Source: Fibrobacter succinogenes (GTDB lineage: Bacteria; Fibrobacterota; Fibrobacteria; Fibrobacterales; Fibrobacteraceae). From it: a DNA stretch of 64,000 nucleotides. This document shows positions 1-8,883 of this stretch, in pieces. The notes beneath the pieces were generated by a model. The model was not told the DNA's origin, ran no database searches, and was given only the letters and a program-made list of their open reading frames with translations. Position 1 is the stretch's first letter. Each line of letters opens with the position of its first letter. The position numbers and the translations under genes are program-made. The stretch is taken from contig CACVQR010000003.1 of assembly GCA_902756345.1 (NCBI GenBank), positions 174,259 to 238,258 on the forward strand. The letters are read 5' to 3'.

Positions 1-1468
1 CCTCGCGAAGCTTGCGAAGTTCAAGGAAATGGGTGTGGAGGCTTATCCGCACAAGTTCAACCGTACGCACGATTCCAAGGTTTTGAAAGAAAACAAGGCT
101 GCCCTGATGGCGTCTGGTGAAGAAGTTGCTTTTGCTGGCCGCGTGGTTCGCTTCAACCGCAAGGGAAAGATGTGCTTTATGCACCTGAAGGACCGTTATG
201 GCCGCTTGCAGGTGGTGGTGGCCCGCGACGAGGTGGGCGAAGAAAACTACGAAATCGTCAAGATGACCGACCTCGGTGACTTTATCGGCGTAAACGGTTT
301 CATGTTCGAAACCCAGACGGGCGAATACTCCGTGCACGTGAAGAAGGTGACCATGCTTTCGAAGGCTGTGCGCCCGCTTCCGGTCGCTAAGGAAAAGGTG
401 GACGAAAACGGCAACAAGGTCGTGTTCAACGAATTTGCCGACGTGGATACCCGCTATCGCCAGCGTTACATCGACATGGCCTTGAACGATGATGTGAAGG
501 ACGTGTTCATCAAGCGTTTCAAGATTCTGCAGGCTATCCGCGAATACCTCATCGAAAAGGGATTCATCGAAGTCGAAACTCCGACGCTCCAGCCGATTTA
601 CGGCGGTGCAAACGCCCGTCCGTTCACCACGCACCACAACGCTTGCGACATGACTCTGTACCTGCGCGTGGCTCCGGAACTCTACCTCAAGCGCTGCATC
701 GTGGGCGGCATGGAAAAGGTTTTCGAATTCTCCAAGAACTTCCGTAACGAAGGCATGGACCGCACCCATAGCCCGGAATTCACCGGCCTCGAATTCTACG
801 AAGCCTACGCCGACTACAACGACATGATGGTGCACTTTGAAAATATCTACGAACGCGCCTGCATTGCGGCCAACGGCACCACCAAGATTGACTACCAGGG
901 GAAGGAAATCGATTTTAAGGCCCCGTGGCCCCGCTACAGCATGATTGAAGCCATTGAAAAGTTCGGCGGTCTCAAGGTCAATGATATGAGCGACGACGAA
1001 ATCAAGGCCAAGATGGAAGAACTGGGCGGCCACCTGGACGGCGAATTCAGCCGCGGCCGCGGTATCCTCGAACTGTTCGAGCTCACCGTGGAAGACAAGC
1101 TCATCCAGCCGACCTTCATCAAGGACATGCCGACCGAAAGCACTCCGCTCTGCAAGAAGCACCGTACCATTGAAGGTCTTATCGAACAGTTCGAGCCGTA
1201 CGCTAACGGCTGGGAATTGGGCAACGCCTATACCGAACTGAACGACCCCATCCGTCAGCGTGAGCTCCTGGAAGACCAGGTGCGCCGCGGCCGCGGTGGC
1301 GAAGGCGAAACGCACCCCATGGACGAAAACTTCATGCACGCTATCGAATCTGGCCTGCCTCCTACCGGTGGCGTGGGATTCGGCATCGACCGCATGGTCA
1401 TGCTCCTCACCAACCAGCAGACCATCCGCGACGTGCAGCTCTTCCCGCTGATGAAGCCCGAAGCGTAG
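1..1468 (+). CDS. lysS: Lysyl-tRNA synthetase, class II (5' end cut by window)
   Basis: Charges tRNA-Lys with lysine in the cytoplasm. The frame is open to the window edge and reads LAKLAKFKEMGVEAYP before the first internal Met at 29, matching the conserved N-terminal helix of LysRS, so the true start lies upstream. An OB-fold anticodon-binding domain (VAFAGRVVRFNRKGKMCFMHL) is followed by the class II core: RYRQRYIDM, motif 2 around FSKNFRNEGMD and motif 3 GVGFGIDRMVMLL near the C-terminus. The length is close to the usual ~500 residues. A heptamer repeat starts about 5 bases after the stop codon. Identity is certain; only the start is missing. Confidence 0.97.
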   Translation, partial: LAKLAKFKEMGVEAYPHKFNRTHDSKVLKENKAALMASGEEVAFAGRVVRFNRKGKMCFMHLKDRYGRLQVVVARDEVGEENYEIVKMTDLGDFIGVNGFMFETQTGEYSVHVKKVTMLSKAVRPLPVAKEKVDENGNKVVFNEFADVDTRYRQRYIDMALNDDVKDVFIKRFKILQAIREYLIEKGFIEVETPTLQPIYGGANARPFTTHHNACDMTLYLRVAPELYLKRCIVGGMEKVFEFSKNFRNEGMDRTHSPEFTGLEFYEAYADYNDMMVHFENIYERACIAANGTTKIDYQGKEIDFKAPWPRYSMIEAIEKFGGLKVNDMSDDEIKAKMEELGGHLDGEFSRGRGILELFELTVEDKLIQPTFIKDMPTESTPLCKKHRTIEGLIEQFEPYANGWELGNAYTELNDPIRQRELLEDQVRRGRGGEGETHPMDENFMHAIESGLPPTGGVGFGIDRMVMLLTNQQTIRDVQLFPLMKPEA

Positions 1469-1472
1469 CTTC

Positions 1473-1505
1473 ACGGTAGACAGTAGACGGTAGGAAGTAG
1501 ACAGT
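1473..1505 (+). repeat. Heptamer array, family H1, left flank of the four-helix-bundle gene
   Basis: Four to five consecutive 7-mers of the form GTAGACA or GTAGGAA, ending at the GTG start of the next gene, which is itself in heptamer register. On this strand each unit contains TAG, and a 7-nt period places TAG in all three frames. The same family occurs inverted at 1876-1910 and as single arrays at 19331-19363, 26726-26753 and 52772-52804. Confidence 0.85.
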
Positions 1506-1872
1506 GACTCAAGGATATAGAGACTTGGTTGTCTGGCAACAAGCGATGAATGTTGCTGTTGAGACTTATCGTCTTACAAGTGCATTTCCTAAAGATGAAA
1601 TGTTTGGCTTGACATCTCAAATGCGACGTGCGGCTGTATCTATTGCGAGTAATATTGCAGAAGGTGAAGGTCGTAAATCAAGAAATGAGTTTTCGCATTT
1701 TTTAGGGATTGCACTTGGTTCTAAATCGGAATTAGAAACGCAAATTGTTTTGAGTGAACGTGTGAACCTATTGAAGACTTCTGAGACAGAATCGATAAAA
1801 AAGTCTCTTGATGATATTGGGAAAATGTTAACCGCTTTAAGGAGAAAATTGGGTACAAGGGATAAGACGTAG
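1504..1872 (+). CDS. Four-helix-bundle protein (23S rRNA intervening-sequence/S23-like family)
   Basis: A 122-residue protein of the family found in 23S rRNA intervening sequences and as stand-alone genes (TIGR02436). Family hallmarks visible are YRDLVVWQQAM at the N-terminus, FPKDEMFGLTSQMRRAAVSIASNIAEG in the middle and a long amphipathic C-terminal helix ending in Arg/Lys. The function is unknown; relatives form pentameric helical barrels and resemble the Avd accessory protein of diversity-generating retroelements. The start is GTG and lies inside the left heptamer array; no Shine-Dalgarno is evident apart from the GGAAG in the array itself. The gene is clearly more AT-rich than lysS and lolE on either side and is bracketed by inverted heptamer arrays, which suggests acquisition as a unit. 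No reverse transcriptase or rRNA gene is nearby. Confidence 0.88.
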   Translation: MTQGYRDLVVWQQAMNVAVETYRLTSAFPKDEMFGLTSQMRRAAVSIASNIAEGEGRKSRNEFSHFLGIALGSKSELETQIVLSERVNLLKTSETESIKKSLDDIGKMLTALRRKLGTRDKT

Positions 1873-1875
1873 GGC

Positions 1876-1910
1876 CTTCCTACTTCCTACTTCCTACTTC
1901 CTACTTCCTA
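1876..1910 (-). repeat. Heptamer array, family H1, right flank (inverted)
   Basis: Five near-perfect tandem CTTCCTA units (TAGGAAG on the minus strand), so this array is inverted relative to 1473-1505. Its last base is the A of the lolE ATG, leaving no room for a normal ribosome-binding site for that gene. Confidence 0.88.
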
Positions 1911-3157
1911 TGAATAAACTTGAGTGGCTCATCGCCTGGCGTTACTTAGGGGCTCAACGTAAGAGTCTCTTTGTCTCGCTGATTGGCATTTTCAGTATGT
2001 TAGGCGTTTCTATCGGCGTGTTTGCGTTGGTGGTGGCGCTTGCTGCGGTCAACGGCTTCGAAGAAGAAGTCACGGCCCAGATGATTGGTAAAGACGCACA
2101 CTTCGAAGTGATGGCTTACAACGGCGATTTCATTGCGCCTTACGATAGCCTTATGAAAGAAGTCCGCGACCGCGATTCCCGCGTGGTGGCGTCGTCTCCG
2201 TTCATCATTTACAAGGTGGGCGTGAGCTCCAAGAAGGTGAATGACGGCATTGTCATTTACGGTATCGATGCTGAAAGCGCCAAGGGCGTAACCGACATCC
2301 ACAAGTACATCAAGTGGGGCAACTACTCGGTCGATAGCCTCGAAGACTTGAGCGGGACCATGCGTCCGGGAATCATTCTCGGTTCGGGGCTTGCCAATAG
2401 GCTTCGTGTGGTAGTTGGCGACAAGCTTGTGCTGCAGACCTTCCAGAGTCCTGACGCCATGGTGTCGAGCGGAGGCCCGAAAATGATGATGTGCGTGGTG
2501 AGCGGAATCTTCGAGACGGGTACTTATGAATACGACGGAAACCTCGCTTACGTGGGCATCCCGGAATTGCAGAAGTTGCTTGGCTTGGGTGACGTGGTGA
2601 CGGGCATTCAGTTCCGCTTGAACAATCACTGGCTTGCCGGAGAGGCGGTGGATAGCCTTGCGTCATGGTTAGGTTATCCGTATTACGCGATGGACTGGAA
2701 GACGAAAAACATTACGCTCCTCAAGTGGATGAACTACGAAAAGTTCATCGTGGCGGCGGTGATTTGCCTCATCATTTTGGTTGCGGCGTTCAATATCATC
2801 AGTAGCCTTATCATGGTGGTCATCGACAAGACCAAAGAAATCGGCATTCTCCGCAGCATGGGCTTTAGCAAGGCGGGCATCATGCGCGTCTTTATGCTCA
2901 TGGGCAGCTTCATTGGCGTGGGTGGTACGATTGTCGGTGGCACCATTGGCCTTGTGCTTTGCAAACTGCAAGAGGCTTACCACTTTATCAAGCTCCCCGG
3001 CGATGTCTACGTGATTCCGTACTTCCCGATTTCGGTGCACATTCTTGATGTGATTTTGATTTTTGTCATCGGCATTGCACTTTGCGTGGCTGCAACCTTG
3101 CTCCCCGCATGGAAGGCAAGCCGCTTGGATCCGGTGGGAGCCATTAGACATGAGTAG
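1910..3157 (+). CDS. lolE: Lipoprotein-releasing ABC transporter permease (LolC/LolE family)
   Basis: Inner-membrane permease that, with the LolD ATPase, extracts lipoproteins for transfer to the outer membrane. Architecture is that of the family: an N-terminal cytoplasmic start (LEWLIAWRYLGAQRK), a first membrane helix near residues 20-45, a large periplasmic domain of about 220 residues, then three helices in the last 140 residues with the FtsX-like segment ILVAAFNIISSLIMVV and the coupling-helix region TKEIGILRSMGFS. Length 415 is typical. Only one LolC/E-type permease is seen here, so it may work as a homodimer. The ATP-binding partner is at 5651, separated by an accessory block. The ATG abuts a heptamer array with no Shine-Dalgarno. 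Confidence 0.92.
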   Translation: MNKLEWLIAWRYLGAQRKSLFVSLIGIFSMLGVSIGVFALVVALAAVNGFEEEVTAQMIGKDAHFEVMAYNGDFIAPYDSLMKEVRDRDSRVVASSPFIIYKVGVSSKKVNDGIVIYGIDAESAKGVTDIHKYIKWGNYSVDSLEDLSGTMRPGIILGSGLANRLRVVVGDKLVLQTFQSPDAMVSSGGPKMMMCVVSGIFETGTYEYDGNLAYVGIPELQKLLGLGDVVTGIQFRLNNHWLAGEAVDSLASWLGYPYYAMDWKTKNITLLKWMNYEKFIVAAVICLIILVAAFNIISSLIMVVIDKTKEIGILRSMGFSKAGIMRVFMLMGSFIGVGGTIVGGTIGLVLCKLQEAYHFIKLPGDVYVIPYFPISVHILDVILIFVIGIALCVAATLLPAWKASRLDPVGAIRHE

Positions 3158-3163
3158 GGTGGT

Positions 3164-4180
3164 ATGAAAAAAATCAAGATGTTGCGAGGCTGCGTAGCAA
3201 CCGCAGCAGTCTTTAGTTTTCTTTTTCTTGCCGCATGCGATGGCGACAGCAGTACGTCTTCTGACGACTTTTCGGATTCTTCCTCCAGCGTCATTCCAGG
3301 CATCGACCCGGAATCTAGCAGCGGTTCTGCACAATCCAGTAGCAGTAAAGACGAGTTGAAATCTTCTTCAAGTGGCAAGGATGAGTCATCTTCCTCTTCT
3401 CGTCATTCCCCGCTTGACGGGGAATCTTCCAGTAGTAGCATTGGAGAGGTTGTCTCTAGCAGTTCATCTGTTGAACAGAACTGCTCAGCATTTTTAGATG
3501 GTGAGACTGGCTGGAGTTGGAATGTTCCCAAAGAATGTCGCTTTAATCCTGATATTGACTACGGCACCATGACCGACCCCCGCGACAACAAGGTCTACAA
3601 GACCATAAAGATTGGAGACCAGGTTTGGATGGCGGAAAACTTGAACTATTCCGACAGCGTGAAGACTCCGATCCTGTTGAAGCGCTGCTGGTGCTACAAT
3701 AATAGAACTGAAAACTGTGCCGTGGCCGGTCGCTTTTACACCTGGGTGGCGGCGATTGACTCGGTTGCTTTGTATGACGGTGGCAACGGTGTGGACTGTG
3801 GTTACGGCAAGACCTGCACGCTCCCGACAAAGGTGCAGGGCATTTGCCCCGATGGCTGGCATCTGCCGACAGAAGCAGAATGGGAATCTTTGTTCAAAGC
3901 AGTCGGTGGTTCATCAACCGCGGGCTCAAAGCTCAAGTCCACGTCCGGATGGAATGGTGGTAACGGCAAGGATGCTTTCGGGTTCTCGGCGCTCCCTACT
4001 GGCTACAGGGGCTACTATGGGGATTACAGCTTCGAGGGCGGCGGCGCGTACTTCTGGAGTTCTACTGAGATCGATAGCGGCAACGCGAACAGCATGCCTT
4101 TGCGCTACGACGAAGGCAGTGCGGGCCTGAGCACCGCCAATAAGGACTTCGCGCGTTCAGTTCGTTGTCTCCAGGACTAG
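3164..4180 (+). CDS. FISUMP-domain lipoprotein
   Basis: A 338-residue surface lipoprotein candidate. Residues 1-25 form a lipoprotein signal peptide ending in the lipobox LAAC (Cys25). Residues 26-110 are an extended Ser-rich linker, a hallmark of Fibrobacter secreted proteins. The remainder is a Fibrobacter succinogenes major paralogous domain (TIGR02145): MTDPRDNKVYKTIKIG, then VWMAENLNY, then GICPDGWHLPTEAEWESL, and finally FWSSTE before the terminal RSVRCLQD. Several Cys pairs could form disulfides. The function of the family is unknown; it has a C-type-lectin-like look. It starts 6 bases after lolE, so it may be co-transcribed, but its content is unrelated to lipoprotein release. Confidence 0.9.
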   Translation: MKKIKMLRGCVATAAVFSFLFLAACDGDSSTSSDDFSDSSSSVIPGIDPESSSGSAQSSSSKDELKSSSSGKDESSSSSRHSPLDGESSSSSIGEVVSSSSSVEQNCSAFLDGETGWSWNVPKECRFNPDIDYGTMTDPRDNKVYKTIKIGDQVWMAENLNYSDSVKTPILLKRCWCYNNRTENCAVAGRFYTWVAAIDSVALYDGGNGVDCGYGKTCTLPTKVQGICPDGWHLPTEAEWESLFKAVGGSSTAGSKLKSTSGWNGGNGKDAFGFSALPTGYRGYYGDYSFEGGGAYFWSSTEIDSGNANSMPLRYDEGSAGLSTANKDFARSVRCLQD

Positions 4181-4226
4181 AAAAAAATTAAGTTACCCTA
4201 AAAGGTTAAAAACTTGTGATTTTGCT

Positions 4227-4276
4227 TTTGTAAATGCAAAATATCTAGTTTTTCTGTGTTTGTAAATGCAAAATAT
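4227..4276 (+). repeat. Two direct 18-bp repeats, 32 bp apart
   Basis: TTTGTAAATGCAAAATAT occurs at 4227-4244 and again at 4259-4276. The start-to-start distance of 32 bp is close to three helical turns, and the second copy ends at the -35 element of the next gene. The layout fits an operator for two dimers on one DNA face, but no regulator is known. Confidence 0.75.
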
Positions 4277-4304
4277 TGACTTTTTGACTAAAATAGGGTA
4301 TATT
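4276..4304 (+). promoter_or_regulatory. Promoter of the AAA/DUF4143 ATPase gene
   Basis: -35 TTGACT at 4276-4281, a 17-nt spacer and -10 TATATT at 4299-4304. The expected transcription start, about 7 nt downstream, coincides with the ATG at 4311, which predicts a leaderless mRNA. Confidence 0.65.
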
Positions 4305-4310
4305 TGGGGC

Positions 4311-5444
4311 ATGAACGGCAAAATTTCCAGAATTCTTGCAGACGATATATCGCAGAACTTCTTCAAGGGGAAGGTCATCGTTGTCTATGGTCCGAGGCAA
4401 AGCGGCAAGACAACGCTTGCCAGGGAAATCTTTCGGCAAATGTCTGTCGAGCCCGTGTTTTTGAACGGAGACGACGATCTTGATGTCCATTATTTCGATA
4501 CGGTGACGGCGAACCGCTGGACTCAGTTGATGGGCGCAAGGAAGGTCGTTTTTGTAGACGAAGGGCAAAAAATTCAGAATCTTGGACGTGCGGTAAAGCT
4601 GCTTGTGGATTCGCGCGACGATGTTCAAGTTGTTGTCACGGGGTCCAGTTCGTTCTCTTTGGCTAATTCCATAGAGGAGCCTTTGACGGGGCGCAAGTTT
4701 GAATACAAATTATTTCCGTTATGTTATTCGGAACTGGAGAAAAATTTCGGTTTTTTGGAAGAGTCCAAAAAGTTGGAACTGCGCCTTGTTTTTGGGTGCT
4801 ATCCTGAAGTTGTCGTGAACGAAGCGGACATGAAGCAGACTCTCAAGTTGCTTGCCGAAAGTTACCTATACCGGGACATGATGCAATACGAAGGTATTCG
4901 TAAGCCCGCCGTTCTAGAGAAGCTGTTAAGGGCGCTAGCCTTGCAGGTCGGCAGTGAAGTTTCGTTTAACGAATTGTCGGGGCTTCTTGGAGTGTCGCGA
5001 ACGCTTGTGGAATCATACCTGAAAATTTTGGAACAAGCTTTTATCGTTTTTCCGTTGTCGTCTTATTCGAGTAATTTGCGAAATGAAATCAAGAAAGGTG
5101 TCAAGTTCTATTTCTGGGATAACGGAATTCGTAACGCCGTGCTGAATGACTTTACCCCCATCCCCCAACGGAACGATGTCGGTGCACTTTGGGAAAACTA
5201 CGTCATTAGCGAACGGATGAAAAAGAACGCCTACAAGCGGGCTGACGGTCTGCCGTATTTTTGGCGGACAACCGACCAGATGGAAGTAGATTATCTGGAA
5301 GTTCTGGGCTCGAAAATCAAGGCGTTCGAATTCAAATGGAACAGCAAGAAACGAAGCCGCGTGACCAAGGCGTTCACCAACCGCTACCCCGACGCGGAAG
5401 TGGAAACGATAACGCCTGAGAATTATACAGAATGGCTCTCATAA
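4311..5444 (+). CDS. AAA-family ATPase with DUF4143 domain
   Basis: A 377-residue protein of the AAA_14/DUF4143 group, common in accessory DNA of bacteria and archaea and of unknown function. Walker A is VYGPRQSGKTTLARE near residues 24-37, Walker B is KVVFVDEGQKI, and a sensor-like VVVTGSSSF follows. The C-terminal half has the DUF4143 winged-helix and nuclease-like region: YLYRDMMQYEGIRKP, ELSGLLGVSRTLVESYLKILEQAF, KFYFWDNGIRN and GALWENYVISE. I use ATG 4311 rather than 4266, because 4266 lies upstream of the promoter. Base composition is more AT-rich than the flanking lol genes, consistent with transfer. Confidence 0.85.
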   Translation: MNGKISRILADDISQNFFKGKVIVVYGPRQSGKTTLAREIFRQMSVEPVFLNGDDDLDVHYFDTVTANRWTQLMGARKVVFVDEGQKIQNLGRAVKLLVDSRDDVQVVVTGSSSFSLANSIEEPLTGRKFEYKLFPLCYSELEKNFGFLEESKKLELRLVFGCYPEVVVNEADMKQTLKLLAESYLYRDMMQYEGIRKPAVLEKLLRALALQVGSEVSFNELSGLLGVSRTLVESYLKILEQAFIVFPLSSYSSNLRNEIKKGVKFYFWDNGIRNAVLNDFTPIPQRNDVGALWENYVISERMKKNAYKRADGLPYFWRTTDQMEVDYLEVLGSKIKAFEFKWNSKKRSRVTKAFTNRYPDAEVETITPENYTEWLS

Positions 5445-5483
5445 TGAAAAAATGTATATTTTCCACGATGGTTCAGGAATCCT

Positions 5484-5648
5484 TTGAATCTTGCGCAACA
5501 AAAAAATTGTTCTTTGGAAGAGGCTATGGACTTGTACTATCATAGTGAGCTGGCCGATAAAATCAATCAGGGACAAGAGGGAATCCAGTATTTGGATTAC
5601 AAAGTCTTGGCTCAGATTCTAATGGAAATGGAGACCCGTAAGGATTAG
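5484..5648 (+). CDS. Small hypothetical protein upstream of lolD (possibly frameshifted)
   Basis: A short frame ending 2 bases before the lolD ATG. From a TTG at 5484 (AGGAAT just upstream) it gives 54 residues, with an internal Met at 5526. The central part, SLEEAMDLYYHSELADKINQ followed by EGIQYLDYKVLAQIL, looks like real helical protein. In another frame an ATG at 5468 reads MVQES; loss of one T near 5483 would join the two into MVQESLNLAQQKN, so the gene may carry a 1-base insertion. No family is recognised with certainty. Confidence 0.45.
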   Translation: MNLAQQKNCSLEEAMDLYYHSELADKINQGQEGIQYLDYKVLAQILMEMETRKD

Positions 5649-5650
5649 AT

Positions 5651-6325
5651 ATGTCCGATAAGCTTTTGCAAACAATCAACCTTCGTCGCGTTTTCTCCGA
5701 GACGGGTGAAAAGCTCGAAATCCTCAAGGGCGTGAATTTTGAGATGGAAGCGGGTGAGCTGGTGGCTCTCACGGGTTCTTCGGGTTCGGGTAAGTCGACT
5801 TTTTTGAATTTGGTGGGGATGCTCGATACACCGACTTCTGGTGAAATCCTTTTTAAGGGGAAGGCGCTTTCCAAGTTCAACGACGCCGAGCGAGACCGCT
5901 ACCACCGCGTGCAGGTGGGGTTCGTGTTCCAGTTCCATCACTTGTTGAGCGAATTTACGGCGATTGAAAACGTGTGCGTGCCGGGTCGCGTTCTCGGAAC
6001 TTCTGAAAAGGAATGCAAGGAACGTGCCGCGATGCTTTTGGAAACGGTGGGCCTCAAGGACCGCTTCAAGCATTTGCCGCGTGAACTCAGCGGCGGTGAA
6101 CGCCAGCGCGTGGCCATTGCCCGTGCACTCATGAACCATCCGGACTTGGTGCTGGCCGACGAACCGAGCGGCAACCTGGATGAGGCGAATTCCGCGATGC
6201 TGAACGAATTGATTGGTGAACTGAACGAAAAGTTTAATCAGGCTTTCTTGATTGTGACGCACGACGAAAAATTGGCTAGTTTTGCAAAAAGGCGTGTCGT
6301 GATGCACGGCGGCGTCATTCAGTAG
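5651..6325 (+). CDS. lolD: Lipoprotein-releasing system ATP-binding protein LolD
   Basis: The 224-residue ATPase that powers lipoprotein release by the LolE permease at 1910. Walker A GSSGSGKSTFLN, Q-loop FVFQFHHLL, signature LSGGERQRVAIARAL, Walker B LVLADEPSGNLD and the switch His in IVTHDEKLA are all present. Length and motifs match the LolD/MacB-like family. It is followed 13 bases later by clpC, with an AAGGAGA site between. The usual lolC/E-lolD adjacency is interrupted here by about 2.5 kb of accessory genes. Confidence 0.93.
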   Translation: MSDKLLQTINLRRVFSETGEKLEILKGVNFEMEAGELVALTGSSGSGKSTFLNLVGMLDTPTSGEILFKGKALSKFNDAERDRYHRVQVGFVFQFHHLLSEFTAIENVCVPGRVLGTSEKECKERAAMLLETVGLKDRFKHLPRELSGGERQRVAIARALMNHPDLVLADEPSGNLDEANSAMLNELIGELNEKFNQAFLIVTHDEKLASFAKRRVVMHGGVIQ

Positions 6326-6338
6326 CTTAAGGAGAAAT

Positions 6339-8879
6339 ATGTCTGATATCAACGGTATTTTTTCGAAAAAGGCGAAAGCGGTGTTGCAGGCTGCCCGCAT
6401 TGCGGCCCGCAACTTAGGTAGCGACAGTGTAACGACCGAACATTTGCTGCTCGGCCTTGTCCGTGAAGATTCCGGCTTTGCTGCCGAAACTTTGCGCGCT
6501 CTCAAAATCAATTTGAATGAACTTGGTGAAAATGTACAGCGCTCGTTGACAACGAACGGTGGCATTATGACTGTGGGCGATGCTCACGGTGCGTTGCTTT
6601 CTTTTACGACTCGTTGTAAGGCGGCCCTTTTTAATGCCGCTAAAATTGCAAAAGAAGAAGGCGACCAGTACATTGGCCCGGAACATTTGATGCTTGCGAT
6701 TTTGCAGCAGGCCGAATCTCCGGCGGCAGGCACGCTTTCAACCTTCGGCGTGACTTACGAAAATTTTGAAAGTACTCTGCAGCAAATCAAGCGTGAGGCC
6801 ATGAACGGCCAGCCTTCTGGCGAAGAGGGCGAGGGCATGGATGGCGATGACCGCTTTATGGGGCAGGGTCGCGGTGGTGACACGCGCCAGCAGGTGCGTA
6901 GCCAGAGCCGCTCCAAGACTCCGATTCTCGATCACTTCGGTCGCGACTTGACGGCGCTTGCCAAGCAGGGCAAGCTCGACCCGATTATCGGGCGTGGTCG
7001 CGAAATTGAACGCTTGATCCAGATTCTTTGCCGCCGCAAAAAGAACAACCCGGCGCTTATCGGTGAACCGGGCGTAGGTAAGACGGCGATTATCGAAGGC
7101 CTTGCCCAGAAGATTGTCCAGAAGAAGATTCCGGAACTCTTGATGAACAAGCGCGTGGTCACGCTCGACGTGGCCGCCATGGTGGCGGGCACCAAGTACC
7201 GCGGCCAGTTTGAAGAACGCGTGAAGGGCCTGATTATGGAACTCCAGCGCGTCGATAATTCGGTGATCCTCTTTATCGATGAACTTCATACGATTGTGGG
7301 CGCGGGCGGCTCCGAAGGTAGCCTCGATGCCAGCAACATCTTTAAGCCGGCGCTCGCCCGAGGCGAACTCCAGTGCATCGGTGCCACGACGATCGATGAA
7401 TACCGCAAGTACATCGAGAAGGATGCCGCGCTTGAACGCCGCTTCCAGACGATTGTCGTGAATCCGCCTAATTCTGAAGATTCTATCCAGATTTTGGAAG
7501 GACTCCGTCCGAAGTACGAGCAGCACCACAAGGTGCATTACACGCCCGAAGCGATTCGTGCCGCGGTGACGCTCGCCGAACGCTATATCAGCGATCGATT
7601 CTTACCGGACAAGGCAATCGACGTACTCGATGAAGCCGGCGCCCGCGTGCGCTTGAATTCGATTCGTACGCCGCAAGACCTCAAGGAAATGGAAGACGAA
7701 CTTGCCGCGACCATGCAAAAGAAAGAAGAGGCCATTGCAGACCAGCAGTACGAAACGGCTGCAACCCTCCGCGACAAGATTGAAGAATTGACGAACCGCA
7801 TCGCCGAACGCCGCGAAGCCTTGAATAAGGAAGACTCGGCAGACTTGCCGGTGGTAGACGAAAACGAAATCCGCGACTGCATCAGCAAGATGACAGGCAT
7901 TCCTATCAGCCGCCTCGCTGGTGAAGAAACACAGAAACTCCTGAAGCTCGGTGACGAAATCAAGGAACGCGTGATTGGCCAGGACCAGGCGGTAGACGCC
8001 GTTGTGAAGGCCATTCGCCGTACCCGTGCAGGCATTCGCAGCGCGAAACGCCCCATGGGCAGTTTCTTGTTCCTTGGTCCTACGGGTGTCGGTAAGACGG
8101 AATTGGCGAAAGTCCTAAGTCAATGCCTGTTCGGTAGCGAAGATTCCATGATCCGTATCGACATGAGCGAATACATGGAAAAGCATAGCGTGAGCCGCTT
8201 GATCGGTGCCCCTCCGGGATACGTGGGCTTTGAAGACAGCGGTGGACAGCTCAGCGAAAAGGTGCGCAAGCGCCCCTATTGCGTGGTTCTTCTTGATGAA
8301 ATCGAAAAGGCGCATCCGGACATTTACAACTTGCTGTTGCAGATTTTGGATGACGGTATCCTTACGGATAGTTACGGCCGCAAAATCAACTTTAAGAACA
8401 CCATCATCATCATGACGAGTAACGCTGGCGCTCGCGAAGTGCGCCACAGCAGCGGCATGGGATTCACCAAGATGGGGGAGACCGACGACTACGAACATAT
8501 GGAAACGGCCATCCGCGAAGAAGTCAAGCGCGTGTTCTCGCCGGAATTCTTGAACCGTGTGGATGAGCAGATCGTGTTCCGCCCGTTGACCAAGAAGGAC
8601 CTGTCTTCTGTCGTAGATATTCAGCTGACCTTCTTGCAGAAGAACTTGTCTGAACGCGGAATACTCTTGGAAGTTTCTGAAGCGGCCAAGGAATTCATCG
8701 TGTCTCACAACTACGATTCTGCACTCGGCGCGCGTCCGATTCGCCGCTCGATACAGAACCTGGTGGAAGACGAAATTGCCGAAGGCTTGCTCCTTGGAAT
8801 CTACAAGGATTTCTCGACTATCTCCATCGATGTCGAAAACAACAAGCTCAAGTTCACATCCGAGGCGTTACCGAGTTAA
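6339..8879 (+). CDS. clpC: ATP-dependent Clp protease ATP-binding subunit ClpC
   Basis: An 846-residue AAA+ unfoldase that feeds substrates to ClpP and helps control protein quality. N-terminal Clp repeats ([31 protein letters not shown]) precede AAA-1 with Walker [10 protein letters not shown]. The middle region contains a UVR-type coiled segment ([15 protein letters not shown]), which separates ClpC from ClpA. AAA-2 has Walker [12 protein letters not shown], Walker [14 protein letters not shown] and sensor [14 protein letters not shown]. The start has an AAGGAGA ribosome-binding site 7-8 bases upstream. No ClpP gene lies in the window. Confidence 0.95.
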   Translation: MSDINGIFSKKAKAVLQAARIAARNLGSDSVTTEHLLLGLVREDSGFAAETLRALKINLNELGENVQRSLTTNGGIMTVGDAHGALLSFTTRCKAALFNAAKIAKEEGDQYIGPEHLMLAILQQAESPAAGTLSTFGVTYENFESTLQQIKREAMNGQPSGEEGEGMDGDDRFMGQGRGGDTRQQVRSQSRSKTPILDHFGRDLTALAKQGKLDPIIGRGREIERLIQILCRRKKNNPALIGEPGVGKTAIIEGLAQKIVQKKIPELLMNKRVVTLDVAAMVAGTKYRGQFEERVKGLIMELQRVDNSVILFIDELHTIVGAGGSEGSLDASNIFKPALARGELQCIGATTIDEYRKYIEKDAALERRFQTIVVNPPNSEDSIQILEGLRPKYEQHHKVHYTPEAIRAAVTLAERYISDRFLPDKAIDVLDEAGARVRLNSIRTPQDLKEMEDELAATMQKKEEAIADQQYETAATLRDKIEELTNRIAERREALNKEDSADLPVVDENEIRDCISKMTGIPISRLAGEETQKLLKLGDEIKERVIGQDQAVDAVVKAIRRTRAGIRSAKRPMGSFLFLGPTGVGKTELAKVLSQCLFGSEDSMIRIDMSEYMEKHSVSRLIGAPPGYVGFEDSGGQLSEKVRKRPYCVVLLDEIEKAHPDIYNLLLQILDDGILTDSYGRKINFKNTIIIMTSNAGAREVRHSSGMGFTKMGETDDYEHMETAIREEVKRVFSPEFLNRVDEQIVFRPLTKKDLSSVVDIQLTFLQKNLSERGILLEVSEAAKEFIVSHNYDSALGARPIRRSIQNLVEDEIAEGLLLGIYKDFSTISIDVENNKLKFTSEALPS

Positions 8880-8883
8880 TAGC

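Noticed and set aside
1504..1872. Diversity-generating retroelement accessory gene (avd)
   Set aside because: The fold family is related, but no reverse transcriptase, template repeat or variable repeat is nearby.
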